A program made the translations under genes and the position numbers. The notes below the pieces were generated by a model that saw only the letters and a list, made by a program, of their open reading frames with translations, was not told where the DNA came from and ran no database searches. From Gracilaria gracilis (taxonomy: Eukaryota > Rhodophyta > Florideophyceae > Gracilariales > Gracilariaceae), in assembly GCA_030374805.1 (NCBI GenBank), contig JARGSG010000015.1, forward strand, positions 496,001-560,000: a stretch of DNA of 64,000 nucleotides. Reading direction: 5' to 3'. Below, one piece after another: positions 38,614-49,435 of the stretch. Within the stretch, counting starts at the first letter, position 1. Every line of letters starts with the position of its first letter.

Positions 38614-39735
38614 ATGGCTTTCATCTCCCCAATACCGATCAATTTGCGTCCGCGCCCAGCCGCCCTCAGTTCCTCCCCGTCCGTCACACATGATGCGCCC
38701 CACAAACGCTGCATCGCGCGCATGACCACTGACAACGGCCTCTCCGCGCAAGTACAGTCGCCACTTCGCACGCAGATATACGGCCCCGAGGAAGACACCT
38801 GTACCTACGGAGAGGAGTGCAATCTTTCTGAGGACATCGTCAAGGAATCGCCCGCACTCAATAACCTCATCTCCAAGTATGTATTCCCTATGCGTGACCA
38901 GAACACCCAAGTGTTCTTCGACAATTCCATCTCGGACGACCACACCATCATGATTGTGTTTGCTGAAGACCGACATGGGCTTGTTCTTGATGTCGTTTCG
39001 GTCCTCAAGGCGCTTTGCGTACGAGTTCATCGCACGGCTAGTGGTGAGAGTGATGCGCTTCAATTCATGCTTCATCGCATCGAGGGCGAGTTGCGTTCCG
39101 TACAGGAGCTCGGAATTTCCCTCAACAACTGTGTTGCTTTCTGGATTACTGACGAATCCACGGGAGAGAAGATCTTTGATGATGGTTGTCGCCTTGATCA
39201 GCTTACTACTTGTATCAAGCTAGAGCTGAATACCCCGTATCCACGACCTCGCCCTGCTACCGAAGATGCCTGGCATCGTGTCTCTGTCCAGAAAAATCGC
39301 GCCGACCGCTACACTGTAGTATCTGTTCAGACCGCCGATCGACCGCGCCTGCTGACCGAACTAACCGACGCGTTTGCCTCCATCAGCATTGACGTTGCCA
39401 GCGCCACCATTAACACTTTTGCCGAACGTGTGGAGAACACGTTCTTCGTGACAAAGCGAGGCTTCAAGGAGCCCTTGTCTGAGCATGACATAAAACGCGC
39501 CTTGAAAAACGTCGCCAAGGCCCTGCTCAAAGTCGGACAGAGGGAACCATCGGAGTCATTGTGGTATCAAGTAAGAGATGGTACAGCTGTGGTCATCGCC
39601 GAAGCTATATTCATCGACGAGGTCAACAACCGTGAGCTTGCCATGTTCCGCTTTTCGCAGTTTGAAACTCCCAACTTTAGGGGCCGTCTGCCTGACGTAC
39701 CATACTGCCCAATTCTCCTCGATGGAGAGGAATAG
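38614..39735 (+). CDS. ACT-domain repeat (ACR) protein, probably plastid
   Basis: 373 aa. ACT domains bind small ligands such as amino acids; plant ACR proteins consist of several ACT repeats without a catalytic domain and act as sensors or allosteric partners. At least two clear repeats are present: DDHTIMIVFAEDRHGLVLDVVSVLKAL with RVHRTASGE (about residues 108-150), and YTVVSVQTADRPRLLTELTDAFASISIDVASATINTFAERVENTFFVTKRGF (about 233-285). Two more degenerate segments flank them. The first 45 residues are Ser/Pro/Arg-rich with few acidic residues, like a plastid transit peptide. Divergence from CLPTM1 implies a shared promoter region. The nitrogen-sensing role is inferred from the family only. 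Confidence 0.85.
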   Translation: MAFISPIPINLRPRPAALSSSPSVTHDAPHKRCIARMTTDNGLSAQVQSPLRTQIYGPEEDTCTYGEECNLSEDIVKESPALNNLISKYVFPMRDQNTQVFFDNSISDDHTIMIVFAEDRHGLVLDVVSVLKALCVRVHRTASGESDALQFMLHRIEGELRSVQELGISLNNCVAFWITDESTGEKIFDDGCRLDQLTTCIKLELNTPYPRPRPATEDAWHRVSVQKNRADRYTVVSVQTADRPRLLTELTDAFASISIDVASATINTFAERVENTFFVTKRGFKEPLSEHDIKRALKNVAKALLKVGQREPSESLWYQVRDGTAVVIAEAIFIDEVNNRELAMFRFSQFETPNFRGRLPDVPYCPILLDGEE

Positions 39736-40163
39736 TTAGCCACGTTCGACGACTCGTCAGCTACAACAGCACACTTATCCATCTCTGTGTAAATTACATT
39801 CATGACAAGGTACAAACGCACCTTCGGTACCGAGGTGGTACCGAGTAATATTCATTACCCTAGTACTCACTCACTGATGATGAATTACTGATGATTGATC
39901 GGCTTCGTTTCTCGAAACTTTTGAAAACGACGGTTGAGTTCTTTTTGCCACTCTTTCAAGAAGCCTCGAGCTTTAGCTAATTCTTGATCGACCACCACAT
40001 ACGGATTATACACCTCTGAGAAACAGTCCCAACAAAAGAGTGTACATAACAAAAATCCCCGCGAGCAGTATTACATGACAATGCGCTCCCCTAGCTAGCT
40101 ACAAAGTTTCTCGCGGAAACCTATTCTGGCTAACATTGACAAAAACGAAATCCCCACCTACAT
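39736..40163. other. Convergent 3' region, ACT-repeat gene and phospholipase D
   Basis: 430 bp. It contains a GGTACCGAGGTGGTACCGA stretch at 39826-39844 that resembles the GGTACC-bearing elements elsewhere in the window. No gene is seen. Confidence 0.45.
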
Positions 40164-42938
40164 TCATGACACCAAAATGTTGGGAATCACGCCGGACACA
40201 GTACCTAACACACTTGCTTTTGTATCTGGAAACTCTGGAACCATGGCGCTGATGTTTCCGTCATGATCTACCTCATACGGGTACATCAGAAGGTGACTTC
40301 TGAGTTTCACCGGTTGCGGTGAAAGGTAATCAGCCCAGTTTCGTCTAGCGATTCGTTGCATTTCTCGCATACATTCGACGGTGCCAGGATCATCTAAACA
40401 CTGTGGAAAGCTGGTTGCCTCAGGTCCTAAGGCGTGTTCAGCCCAAAGTCTCCTCCGGAAGCGCCCTACTTCCCCTTTCGGAAGCTGCTGTCCTTCTGGA
40501 GCTTCCCCGTCATATCGGTGCCTCGGTTGATAGGCACTAAAAGCTACCTCTGTGTCTCGAACTCCGCACATGCTGCGCTCATTCAGATTTGCAGAACCTG
40601 AAACTAGCAACTCATCATCGGCAATAAATAACTTCGCGTGTTGGTAGATGGGATGCCGTCTTGAGCGAGCCAATAGCTCTTCATCCTTTGTGCGAGGCAT
40701 TCGTGCTCTGTAGGAAGAAATGCTTGGTTGAGTACTCCCTGCTCGGGAACTGAAGCTCGTTCTTCGACTCACCGAACGACTGCCTCTCCCCGCCGGAGGT
40801 TTTTTTGTCTCCTCCTCGTTGCTTGTCCGAGGCCGCAATGGTACCCGCCATGGTTGCTCAAACGAAGCAGTTGAGCTCGAGTCACTACTCGAATCATCTT
40901 CATCGTCCTCTTCCAAAGGCGGCTCTCTGTTGCCTAAACAGAAGAAGCACAAGTAGTCAAGGGGATGTGCGTCCACTTCCGCCTCCTTAATTGCCTCCGC
41001 GACTTTCTTCATCATCATTTCCACCGTCCTCATCTGATAAAATAAGATCTTTTGAATAACAGAATCTGATGGATAGCCTTCGGGGAACATCGGAATCAAA
41101 ACATAAACTCGTATGGGGTTTCCAGACCTGATGCCTTGGACAATTTTCAACGCAATTTCATGTGGAATGAGATTCGTACCATCTTTGTGTCCATCGCAAA
41201 GCCATTGATTCGAGCTACCGAGAAAGTACTGCTGCTCTATGTATATAACTATAATTTTGCAAGAAGAAGACAAAACAAAATGTCAGTATCAATCCCAAGT
41301 CCGGAATCTTACACAAACAACACAAAAAGCTACTTTCCATAGCAGACGAGAAAGCAACGTACATCTATTCGCAGCGCGGGTATAATGAACATAAGCGTGA
41401 TGAATAGACCGATCAATACTCCGACCCTTCTTAGTCTCCAGTCGCCTCCCTGCATCTTTTTCAAATACGGCTGAACGCTCATCAATAGAACGGAAGACTT
41501 GAATAGTCCATTTTTCCTCGTGTTCAAACTTCCCATCCACAAGATTCTTCATGGAATCTAGATCTGCCAGAAGATGTGGTCCTTGGCCTTGTCGCTTCCA
41601 TCGTTCTTCAAAACACTTGACAAAGTCTCTCACGACTGGGCCAGTGAGCCTGCTTCCAACATCATGCCACGGTTCTCTCGGCCCAAGAGATTTTGAAACA
41701 TCAAAGCAGGCATTATGAAAATCGTTTTGATGAAAGGTGTGAAGATTGTTGAACGCAGAATGTGCTGGTGTATCCCACCGACCGTACGTGAGGTCCAATC
41801 CTCCGCAAAAAGCCACCAGCTGCCTATCATCTTGCTGCTGGGGGTCGTACGCTGGGATGTCGGTAATGACAAGCTTCTCATGAAATGTGAACAAGCATGA
41901 CACCAGTGGGGCATTCACAACCTTCTCTTGAAGCCTACCCAATCGGGGAACCACAGCAGCTTTGACCTTGGAATTTCGAAAAAACGCTCGAGTGATTTCA
42001 TCCTTTGTGTCCATCCAACCTTTGAGGCGCAGGATGGGGTTGCTGATAGAGAAGACCTCATCCCAAACAAGGAGCAAAACTGGAATTCCTTGCGAGGCTT
42101 TCCATTGTAAGAGGTCGCCAAGGCGCATTTGAGGCAAATGACGATCGCGGTTAGGCACCGTTTGTGGTTGTTGGCGGAGTAGATACAAGGCGGTATCGAC
42201 AGACCAACCGGAGATGTAAATAAGCTTCTTCGCATGCAGCAAAGAGTAGTAGATCGTTTCAAAATAGTTGGTTAGTCGATTAAGTAAGCGATGTTCGGGA
42301 GATGGGCTGGCGTAGAGGGCATCGCTACTGCCAGGAATATCCATGACGCTTCCTTCGGGGCAGTGTGCATCTTGGAAAAGCTGAACGTGACAGTTCTCCC
42401 AAGAGCTGAAGTAGGTGCTTGGAACAGTTGGCTGTCCGAAGAGGAGCATTGAATTAATAGGAAAGTAGGACATGGATAAATAAACGCTCCCACGATTCTT
42501 GGTGGTTTCCTGATGGATACCGTGCAGACCAAGGAGAGGGAACCAGCCGTCAACAATGCCCCAGACGACATGCTCAGCCTTGATTCGGACAAACCCCAAA
42601 GACTTGCGAGGATAGATGCCTGAGCGTTGGTCGCGGAAAGGGGATGACTTGACGTGAACGACGACGTAGGAGACGTTGGTGGCTACGTCGACGGTCTGTG
42701 TGTGCTGCCATTGAGGGCAATCTGTGCCCGGAATGATATGAGTCTTCAAAATACGCTTGGAAGGCTTCGGGAGATGCTCAAGAGATACGGTAGCATAAGG
42801 GTTCAATGCGGTCGGAGAGAGTATACCTTTTGAGAGCCTCTCGCGCAGACTACGCTCGTTGGGCAGCCATAAGTCCTTTGCCTCTTTCACGTCGAGCTGC
42901 AGACGACCGTGAAGCAACACACCATGGATAAGGACCAT
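40164..42938 (-). CDS. PLD: Phospholipase D, C2 type
   Basis: Two exons: 42938-41363 and 41248-40164, giving 886 aa. PLD hydrolyses phosphatidylcholine and similar lipids to phosphatidic acid at membranes. The N-terminus is a C2 domain (LHGRLQLDVKEAKDL, NPYATVSL, PQWQHTQTVDV). The first HKD motif is HEKLVITD with CGGLDLTYGRWDTPAHS downstream; the second is HAKLFIADDELLVSGSANLNERSM. The 114-bp intron falls just before the family's conserved segment. Splicing (donor GTACGT, acceptor TTATAG) joins AANR to FIYIEQQYFLGSS, matching plant PLDs. Between HKD motifs there is a lineage-specific acidic/Ser-Arg insert (DDEDDSSSDSSS to RTKDEELLARSRR, about 110 residues). The order C2-HKD-HKD follows plant alpha/beta PLDs. 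Confidence 0.95.
41249..41362 (-). other. Intron in phospholipase D gene
   Basis: 114 bp, donor GTACGT, acceptor TTATAG, phase 1. Joining rebuilds NRFIYIEQQYFLGSS, the conserved PLD segment. Confidence 0.93.
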
Positions 42939-43628
42939 GCGGGCGTGCTGAAAGAAAGAGAAAACGTGTGTGGTAGCTGGGTTGTTGGAGTCGCGTTTTG
43001 AAAGTGGAGAGGACGTACGGGAGATTGCTGGAATGCAAGGGCTCTATGGGCGTACGAGAGAAAGATGTGGGCGATACCGGTAGAACGATTCGGCGTCACC
43101 CGTGTGGGATGGGATGGCATTGGATGAATGCGCGTCCATCGCACAAGTGAGTGCTCTACCCTTTGTACGACAGTGGGCGTCCGTTCGAAACAGCCACCAA
43201 CTATTGCGGTCGCACGAGCAAGCTGGCACACGAGAGGTTCGCGTTAATATGCACAGCCACCGTGGCTGCCACCGCGTCGATACACGTGGTGGAGTTCAGC
43301 AACGATTCCTTGGCGCAACTGCGTGGGACAAACTAGTTGCCTCTCATCTTGAGCGCGGGGGGCTTTTTCTTCCACCGGCGGAAACGGTGGGAGAACTCCC
43401 TTCGCTGCTCCCTCGTCGAAAAGGGGAGCGCATATTACTGCTGCGCTGACTCATGCGGCCCATACGGATACTGTGCCGATGAGAAACGTAAGTGCATCCA
43501 GAGAACGCCATATTCCCCCAGAATAGATAGGTATTATTATTCACCTGCCTGCGGCGCTGCACGTTTGTCAGCTATCTATTGAGGTTCGCACTTGCCTCAT
43601 TTCGTTTCCAATCTTCGTCTCACTCCGT
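42939..43628. promoter_or_regulatory. Divergent promoter region, PLD and TIP41
   Basis: 690 bp between divergent starts. TAGATAGGTATT at 43523 and TATCTATT at 43573 are close to the TIP41 start. Two overlapping + strand frames near 43102-43449 and 43151-43336 have no similarity that I recognise and are not called. Confidence 0.45.
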
Positions 43629-44540
43629 ATGGGCGCCACAACCGAAGCCCCAACGAGCCCGGATCGGGCTCCGCCTTCTGCTGCTGCTCCATTTTCTCTC
43701 CACGAGGATGGAAACGGTATAGATATCAAGCAATGGTCCATTCAAGCAGTGGAGCGCCCTATTGCCTCAAGCGCTGTGGAACAGCAAATGTCAAATCTAC
43801 TTGGAATCAAGCTCCCGGGCATGCTGTTTGATTCAAACAGCCTTCGTCTTTGTTTCGCTCCAAAACGCCTCAATGTATCCACCGATGCGCAGCATTCGTT
43901 CGAGCTGTCCTTCACAACACTTGAAGCATTAAAAATGGTTGGCGACGCAGATCCCTCTGTTAGGGTTCGTGCTGCTGCGTGTTGGGAAGGAAAGAATCGT
44001 CGTGACGATGTACAAGTAACTAAAATCGAACATGCCAGTGACTGGACGTTTTCCACTAAGTACAAGGGTACAATGAACCCATCTCTATCCGTCACTTCAA
44101 TTGAGACAACATCTGCAGCGGCAGAATGTCAGGTTCAAGAACTTGCCACTTCAAACTCGCTTGTTCCCGTTGACTATAATGCATTGAGAAACACTCAGCT
44201 TCCGATACTTTATTCATCGCATATTATTCTCTTTGAAGACGAGTTGGACGATAATGGAACCGCTTCATACAAGGTCCGCATCAGGGTAATGCCTGATTTC
44301 TTCTTCATTCTCGCACGATTTTTCCTGCGCGTGGATGGTGTGCTTCTACGCGTGTACGATACTCGTTATTACCACCAGTTTGGTAGTGGTGTATTAGTGC
44401 GCGAGACGTCGACAAAGGAAGCAAGACTCGATTCTTCGTGGGCAGGCGTTCATCCGTCAGTTCTGCGAGACCCGGACCTTGCCTCTCAAAGACTGCCAAA
44501 GATATCGTCAACATTAGAAAATCTACTACTCGTTTCGTGA
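43629..44540 (+). CDS. TIP41: TIP41-like protein (PP2A regulator, TOR pathway)
   Basis: 303 aa. TIP41/TIPRL binds the catalytic subunits of PP2A-type phosphatases and modulates TOR signalling in the cytosol. The family core is unmistakable: WSIQAVERPI, LPGMLFDSNSLRLCF, SFTTLEALKMV, ASDWTFSTKYKG, LPILYSSHIILFEDELDDNG, then KVRIRVMPDFFFILARFFLRVDGVLLRVYDTRYYHQFG. The last segment is the most conserved part. The N-terminal 30 residues are Pro/Ala-rich. No introns. Start at the first ATG in frame, preceded by an open region without ATG. Confidence 0.96.
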   Translation: MGATTEAPTSPDRAPPSAAAPFSLHEDGNGIDIKQWSIQAVERPIASSAVEQQMSNLLGIKLPGMLFDSNSLRLCFAPKRLNVSTDAQHSFELSFTTLEALKMVGDADPSVRVRAAACWEGKNRRDDVQVTKIEHASDWTFSTKYKGTMNPSLSVTSIETTSAAAECQVQELATSNSLVPVDYNALRNTQLPILYSSHIILFEDELDDNGTASYKVRIRVMPDFFFILARFFLRVDGVLLRVYDTRYYHQFGSGVLVRETSTKEARLDSSWAGVHPSVLRDPDLASQRLPKISSTLENLLLVS

Positions 44541-44786
44541 CATTCGCGCGCAGTTGTACCTTTACATGTGCGATATTTGTATCTAGGCTGCACTGCTCAG
44601 TCGCAATGGCTTCCAATACAACACTGAACCATCTACTTCACAAACAACATACACCTTCCAGAGTCCTACTCAAAAATTCACACTTGGCACTCTGGAAGCA
44701 GGAAGGAGAATCACAGAGAAAAAGCTAGTGGATCACTCAAGAGATTCGGCCAGACCCACACCATACGAGCACAGTTTGTCACTTTG
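44541..44786. other. Convergent 3' region, TIP41 and next gene
   Basis: 246 bp between two stop codons; only untranslated sequence seen. Confidence 0.5.
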
Positions 44787-46904
44787 CTACTGCACTACAT
44801 CATCACAAAGCGCACGTAGCGTTTCATCGTTCCCGGAGACATCTGATGCGTCAATGATTGCAAGTGCCGAAGATGCGGAAAACAGCGCAACTCCTTCCGA
44901 TTGCGAAAGGGATGACGAACTTTGTGATTGTTGGTGCCCACTACCGCTTTGACTGTGCTTATGAGCGCTTGCTCCGTGTGACACATGGGGCCCGGGAGTT
45001 CCAATAGGCATACCTCCCCAAGCACGGAGCACCTTGACTGCTCGCACGTGGTCACAACCGCTAGCTCTTAGCATAGACCCGCATCTTGACATAAGCAGTA
45101 AAAGCCAAAGACCAAAGGATCTCCAGGCGGGTGTTTCGTCTGCAGTGGCAGCTGCTTCAAGACTATTAACGGCAAATGCCGTGAGTTCGCCGATTGTTTC
45201 TTCCACATGCTGATTTTGAGCTTGTTCTTGGACCGCCACTTGCGGATCAGTTGTTTCCGTGCCATCGTTGCCATCCTCCATTCTGAGAGATGGACCCAAG
45301 CACATCGCAGCACAACAAATCACAGCCGTCGCTACTATCAGCGCGCTTGTTTCTGTCGATATTTCGTTCTTCACTTGCGGAACTGCATCCCTTATTATTC
45401 GTTGCAGGCGCTGCGTACCCCCCCAAATTCCTCGCCACAATTTAGAAGCTCCCGGAACGGAAGCTCGTTCAGCGAGAAAGCGAACTACAGCTTCACAAGC
45501 CTTAACTTTTCGGGCTAGGCCGTACTTTGTCACCTCAACCTGTGGATGGTTAGTGGCGGGTGGTTTCGTGGCGCGCACGAGTGAAGAAAGATGTTGAACA
45601 TCACCACCTTGACTCTCTTTTTGACTCCATAATTCTCTGAGAGCCTGTGCAACATCATTCCCAAATACTTGGACCGTGACAGCGAAAGGTGTGTTTAACG
45701 CTGTTGGTAAGCGAGCATCTGATTTCGGAACAGCCAAGTTGCTCAGAGATGATAAGATCTGTTCCAGTGTTGTTATACCAACACATAAGCCTCGCTGAAG
45801 CTTTTGAACGAGCTCTCTAAGTTCACCTGCTTCGACTAGAGCTGACTGTGGAGCAAAATTTGGAGGGACGCCAGGCTCAACTGGAGGGGCTATTTCAAGT
45901 TGGGTTAGCGCTGCACGTAAGGGTTCCCACATCGTGGGTACTCTCCGCAGGCAACCGCGTATAAGGGCAACTGTTCGATCATGACTAAGCATCTGTACCA
46001 AGGCTGGTGCAATCTCCGGTGATTTGGCAGTCGATCGCACCACAGAAATGAAAGCTGTGAGAAGCTGTTTCACTTCCGAAGAAAGATCCCCGATGGTTGT
46101 AGAGAAAGTATAGTTTGGAATTATATCAGTTAGGAATATGGCAAATTGCTTCATAACGCGATCTGAAACGTTCCCAGTACTTGTAGTCCAGGTCAAATAT
46201 GCGCCAACAACTGCATTCTGTGACACTAATCCTGTTCGCAAAGAGTAAGAAAGGTACTCCATAAGGAGAGTGGAGGGTGCCTCCGAATTCACCAACCGCA
46301 TTAAGAGTGCATCCAGAAGCGCACCCTCAGAAGCTGGAAGAAGCGCCCACAAATTTTCTGGCATACCGTCGTCCAGATCCATGGGCTCGGACTTGGGCAC
46401 GCCTCCTAATAACTGAATGCTTGGTTGGTCTGAAGATTCTTCCAATGCGGACATGCCAGCGTTTCGCGGTAGCTTCCTACGCACGGTAGCAACAAACTCC
46501 CGCTGGCTGCGTCCCATGCGCCAGCTCTCCGATACGACAGCTACTGCTACCGGCCTCAATCTACGACGATCTGCATCAATGGGATTCTGCATTTCAGGGC
46601 TCTCAGACTGCTGTGCAGTTGGTTGGGTAGTGGTAGTCTGCACTTCCGTGTTTTCACGCTTGGTGGAAGTAGGCGGCGTAGGCGTGGGAGGCTTATTCAT
46701 GGCAGGTTTCTCCTCGACAGATAGGTAGTCCATATCGGAAGTCTGCGGGGGCCGCATATGAGCAGGAACGTCGGAGGGAAAAAGAGTGGAGGCTGGTGCT
46801 GATGTCATGAAACTGTTCTCCATGTCGAAAGAGGCCGAGAGTACGTTCTGGGCGTCAAACACAGATCCGTCGGTGGCGCCCAAATTTGCGAGCAGATCAT
46901 CCAT
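44787..46904 (-). CDS. Large helical protein, possible Mediator tail-type subunit
   Basis: 705 aa from the ATG at 46904 (MDDLLANLGATDGSVFDAQ); the open frame further upstream lacks an ATG. The first 180 residues are disordered, Pro/Thr/Gln-rich. From about residue 185 the protein is helical throughout: LWALLPASEGALLDALLMRLV, PSTLLMEYLSYSLRTGLVSQNAVVGAYLTW, FAIFLTDIIPNYTF, ELRELVQKLQRGLCVGI, KACEAVVRFLAERASVPGASKLW. It ends in a Ser/Gln/His-rich stretch and a short acidic tail. The LLMEYLSYSLRTGLVS segment resembles the start of MED5/MED24/MED33-type Mediator subunits (LxxYLKYAxxxxMVS), but this is one short stretch. The assignment is a guess; the gene itself is secure. Confidence 0.55.
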   Translation of the reverse strand: MDDLLANLGATDGSVFDAQNVLSASFDMENSFMTSAPASTLFPSDVPAHMRPPQTSDMDYLSVEEKPAMNKPPTPTPPTSTKRENTEVQTTTTQPTAQQSESPEMQNPIDADRRRLRPVAVAVVSESWRMGRSQREFVATVRRKLPRNAGMSALEESSDQPSIQLLGGVPKSEPMDLDDGMPENLWALLPASEGALLDALLMRLVNSEAPSTLLMEYLSYSLRTGLVSQNAVVGAYLTWTTSTGNVSDRVMKQFAIFLTDIIPNYTFSTTIGDLSSEVKQLLTAFISVVRSTAKSPEIAPALVQMLSHDRTVALIRGCLRRVPTMWEPLRAALTQLEIAPPVEPGVPPNFAPQSALVEAGELRELVQKLQRGLCVGITTLEQILSSLSNLAVPKSDARLPTALNTPFAVTVQVFGNDVAQALRELWSQKESQGGDVQHLSSLVRATKPPATNHPQVEVTKYGLARKVKACEAVVRFLAERASVPGASKLWRGIWGGTQRLQRIIRDAVPQVKNEISTETSALIVATAVICCAAMCLGPSLRMEDGNDGTETTDPQVAVQEQAQNQHVEETIGELTAFAVNSLEAAATADETPAWRSFGLWLLLLMSRCGSMLRASGCDHVRAVKVLRAWGGMPIGTPGPHVSHGASAHKHSQSGSGHQQSQSSSSLSQSEGVALFSASSALAIIDASDVSGNDETLRALCDDVVQ

Positions 46905-47339
46905 TGTGTGCTGTGATGCGCCGTTTGACAACGGGCTAGACAGAACGGTTCGCACAGGATTATTTGTTTGGAGCGGCTACCGAGTTGCAAATTAAGGTCT
47001 CCACGTAGATACTTAGCTTTCCAGCGGAACGAAGCTGTGGAGTTGATGGTCTCTGCGCTAAGCAGTCAGCAAGCAGATACTCGGCCACGCCGTCGTCGAG
47101 GCGGCGTGGAGTCCCTTTCGGAGCGTCCAACGTTATGCCTTCGTAATTACTGGTACAGCAGTCCACCCAAGACTTTTGCCAACGGAACGAAGGGGCGCCT
47201 AAAATCTGGCCTGGCATTGCGCGTGGCTCGGCAACGCCTCTGTAATTCCTCTGGTGAGGTGGCGTCCACGCTGCCGCCCGCCCATCGATCCATTCAGCGA
47301 TTTGCAGATTCTATTTGATCTCGCCCCAAGCTCTCATCC
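46905..47339. promoter_or_regulatory. Divergent promoter region, Mediator-like gene and GluRS
   Basis: 435 bp between divergent starts. A GTAGATACTTAG word lies at about 47003. No other feature. Confidence 0.4.
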
Positions 47340-49121
47340 ATGTCCGCATTCTGCATCTCCCTACCCCAGCTCACCGCCAGAACCCGACAGGCTTACTCGT
47401 TTACCACCGGTAGGAGCTGCTTCCAGTGCTTGTTTAGCACGATGACGATGCGATCGACGACGACCGCTGCTTTTGCTTCAACCAAGTTCCTTGCACCCCT
47501 GCGAGTCACTAGTTTCCTGACACCATTACGTCCAGCGGTAACTAGGCGTTCACCACCCTTTCGACGTACCGCCTGCTTGTCCACTGCCACAGCTGCTGCT
47601 CCCCCTAAAACTGTTCGAGTTCGCTTCGCCCCGTCTCCGACTGGCGCACTCCATGTCGGCGGAGCTCGTACTGCGCTCTACAATTGGCTTCTAGCCCGCC
47701 AGCAGAATGGAGCCTTCCTCCTTCGTGTCGAAGATACGGATTTGGCCAGATCCACCCGCGAGTCTGAGAATATGGTTTTAAGTGACTTGCGCTGGCTTGG
47801 TCTCATGTGGGATGAGGGTCCTGATGTGGGCGGTGAACGTGGTCCTTACCGACAGAGCGAACGTGGCGACTTGTACCGACAACTTGCTAAAAAACTCGTT
47901 CAGGAAGGAAACGCTTATCCCTGTTTTTGTACGGAAGCGGAGCTCGAGCGGAAACGATTGGAGGCAGAGGCTCAAGGACGCCCACCCCAGTACGATGGTA
48001 CATGGAGAGATGCTGATCCGGAGGAGGTTAAAATGAGACTCGAAAGGGGAGATGAGTACACTGTCAGATTTCGAGTACCAGACGGCAGTCGCGTTGTTAT
48101 CGATGACGTCGTAAGAGGTAAAGTGGCCTGGGACGCCAATTCCACCGTGGGAGATTTCATTTTACTAAGGAGCAATGGCGTCCCAGTATACAATTTTTGC
48201 GTCGCTGTTGACGATGCGCTGATGGGCATATCGACAGTGATAAGGGCTGAGGAACATCTAACGAACACTTTGCGGCAGGTGCTTATTCTTCGTGCGCTGG
48301 GTTTTGACACTCCGCAATATGCGCATTGTTCTCTCATTCTTGGCGCTGATCGCAGTAAGCTTTCGAAAAGGCATGGTGCAACTAGTGTCACTCAGTTTCG
48401 AGAGCAGGGATACCTCCCGGTTGCGATGATAAACTACCTTGCTACTCTCGGGTGGAATGATGGGACAGAGAAGGAAATATACACTGTTGATGAACTTGTT
48501 GAAGTGTTTGATATCAGTCGCATTACGAAGTCGCCAGCTATGTTTGATGGAGATAAACTGCGGTTCATCAATGGTCAGCATTTGCGTGCACTGCCACAAG
48601 AGGAGATTGAAGCTTTAGTTATTGAAGAATGGAAGCGGTCTGGAGTATTTACGGATGTCATTCAGCCAGGCACTCCGTTGGGTAGTGCGGCCACAACATT
48701 GGTGAAAGGCTCTCTTGAACTGGTTACTGATGCGAACAGGGAAATTCTCAATGTATTCAACTATCCACTAGAGGAAACAATTGCATCTGGTGAAGCCGAT
48801 GAGCTATTGGCTGAAGAGGGTGGCTTTGTAGAACTGGGCAAAATAGCGTTGCGGGATTTTGACGCCGGTATAATGCCCGTTGGTTCTGATGAAGACCATG
48901 CTGCATTGTGGAAAAAGTGGGTGAAGTCGGTAGGGAAGGAATCAAAGAGAAAGGGGAAGCGACTGTTTCACCCATTGCGGCTCGCACTGACTGGCAAAAT
49001 GAGCGGGCCAGACGTTGGCCAAATTCTCAAAGTTTTGCATCTGACTGAAACAAGTAGTGCCTCTTCAGCTTTGGTTCCATTGGCAGAACGAATGGAGACG
49101 TTAAGAAGTAGACTTGAATAG
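47340..49121 (+). CDS. GLTX: Organellar glutamyl-tRNA synthetase (bacterial type)
   Basis: 593 aa. The enzyme attaches glutamate to tRNA(Glu), and often to tRNA(Gln) in organelles, where the charged tRNA also starts tetrapyrrole synthesis in plastids. The catalytic Rossmann core has the HIGH-type motif in RFAPSPTGALHVGGARTAL (about residues 93-112) and the KMSKS-type motif SKLSKRHG (about 340). Other bacterial-type marks are FLLRVEDTD, YPCFCTEAEL, VRGKVAWD and NYLATLGWNDG. The N-terminal 90 residues are Ser/Thr/Arg-rich and act as a presequence; several Met codons (1, 35, 37) could give dual plastid/mitochondrial targeting. The C-terminal anticodon-binding domain ends normally. No introns. 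Confidence 0.95.
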   Translation: MSAFCISLPQLTARTRQAYSFTTGRSCFQCLFSTMTMRSTTTAAFASTKFLAPLRVTSFLTPLRPAVTRRSPPFRRTACLSTATAAAPPKTVRVRFAPSPTGALHVGGARTALYNWLLARQQNGAFLLRVEDTDLARSTRESENMVLSDLRWLGLMWDEGPDVGGERGPYRQSERGDLYRQLAKKLVQEGNAYPCFCTEAELERKRLEAEAQGRPPQYDGTWRDADPEEVKMRLERGDEYTVRFRVPDGSRVVIDDVVRGKVAWDANSTVGDFILLRSNGVPVYNFCVAVDDALMGISTVIRAEEHLTNTLRQVLILRALGFDTPQYAHCSLILGADRSKLSKRHGATSVTQFREQGYLPVAMINYLATLGWNDGTEKEIYTVDELVEVFDISRITKSPAMFDGDKLRFINGQHLRALPQEEIEALVIEEWKRSGVFTDVIQPGTPLGSAATTLVKGSLELVTDANREILNVFNYPLEETIASGEADELLAEEGGFVELGKIALRDFDAGIMPVGSDEDHAALWKKWVKSVGKESKRKGKRLFHPLRLALTGKMSGPDVGQILKVLHLTETSSASSALVPLAERMETLRSRLE

Positions 49122-49435
49122 ACTTCAACGCAATTTAGGGACGAGTACTGATTAAAATATCCCACAATCCGGAATGCTAAGCATGTGCATCTGCTCAGAA
49201 GGTTTTGAGCACTCTTTCGTTGGTGAGGACATTGTTGAATGTGAAGGTGCGCGAAAGCGAAAAAAAAAGATAGTTCAACATCAAACACATCATTTATGAC
49301 TGAAGACTTGAGAACGAGCTCACACTCGTCTGCAATGCATGATAAAAACGAATCATGCTCAGCTGCAAACAAAACGTTTGATCGCTGAGTTTCCGCGCCT
49401 CGCAGATTAGCTTGAAGACTGGGTAAAAGAATATC
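49122..49435. other. Convergent 3' region, GluRS and RPL26
   Basis: 314 bp between two stop codons, with an A8 run near 49260. Nothing else seen. Confidence 0.5.

Noticed and set aside
43102..43449. 115-codon frame between PLD and TIP41
   Set aside because: No similarity, overlaps another open frame of equal quality, and lies where two divergent promoters are expected.
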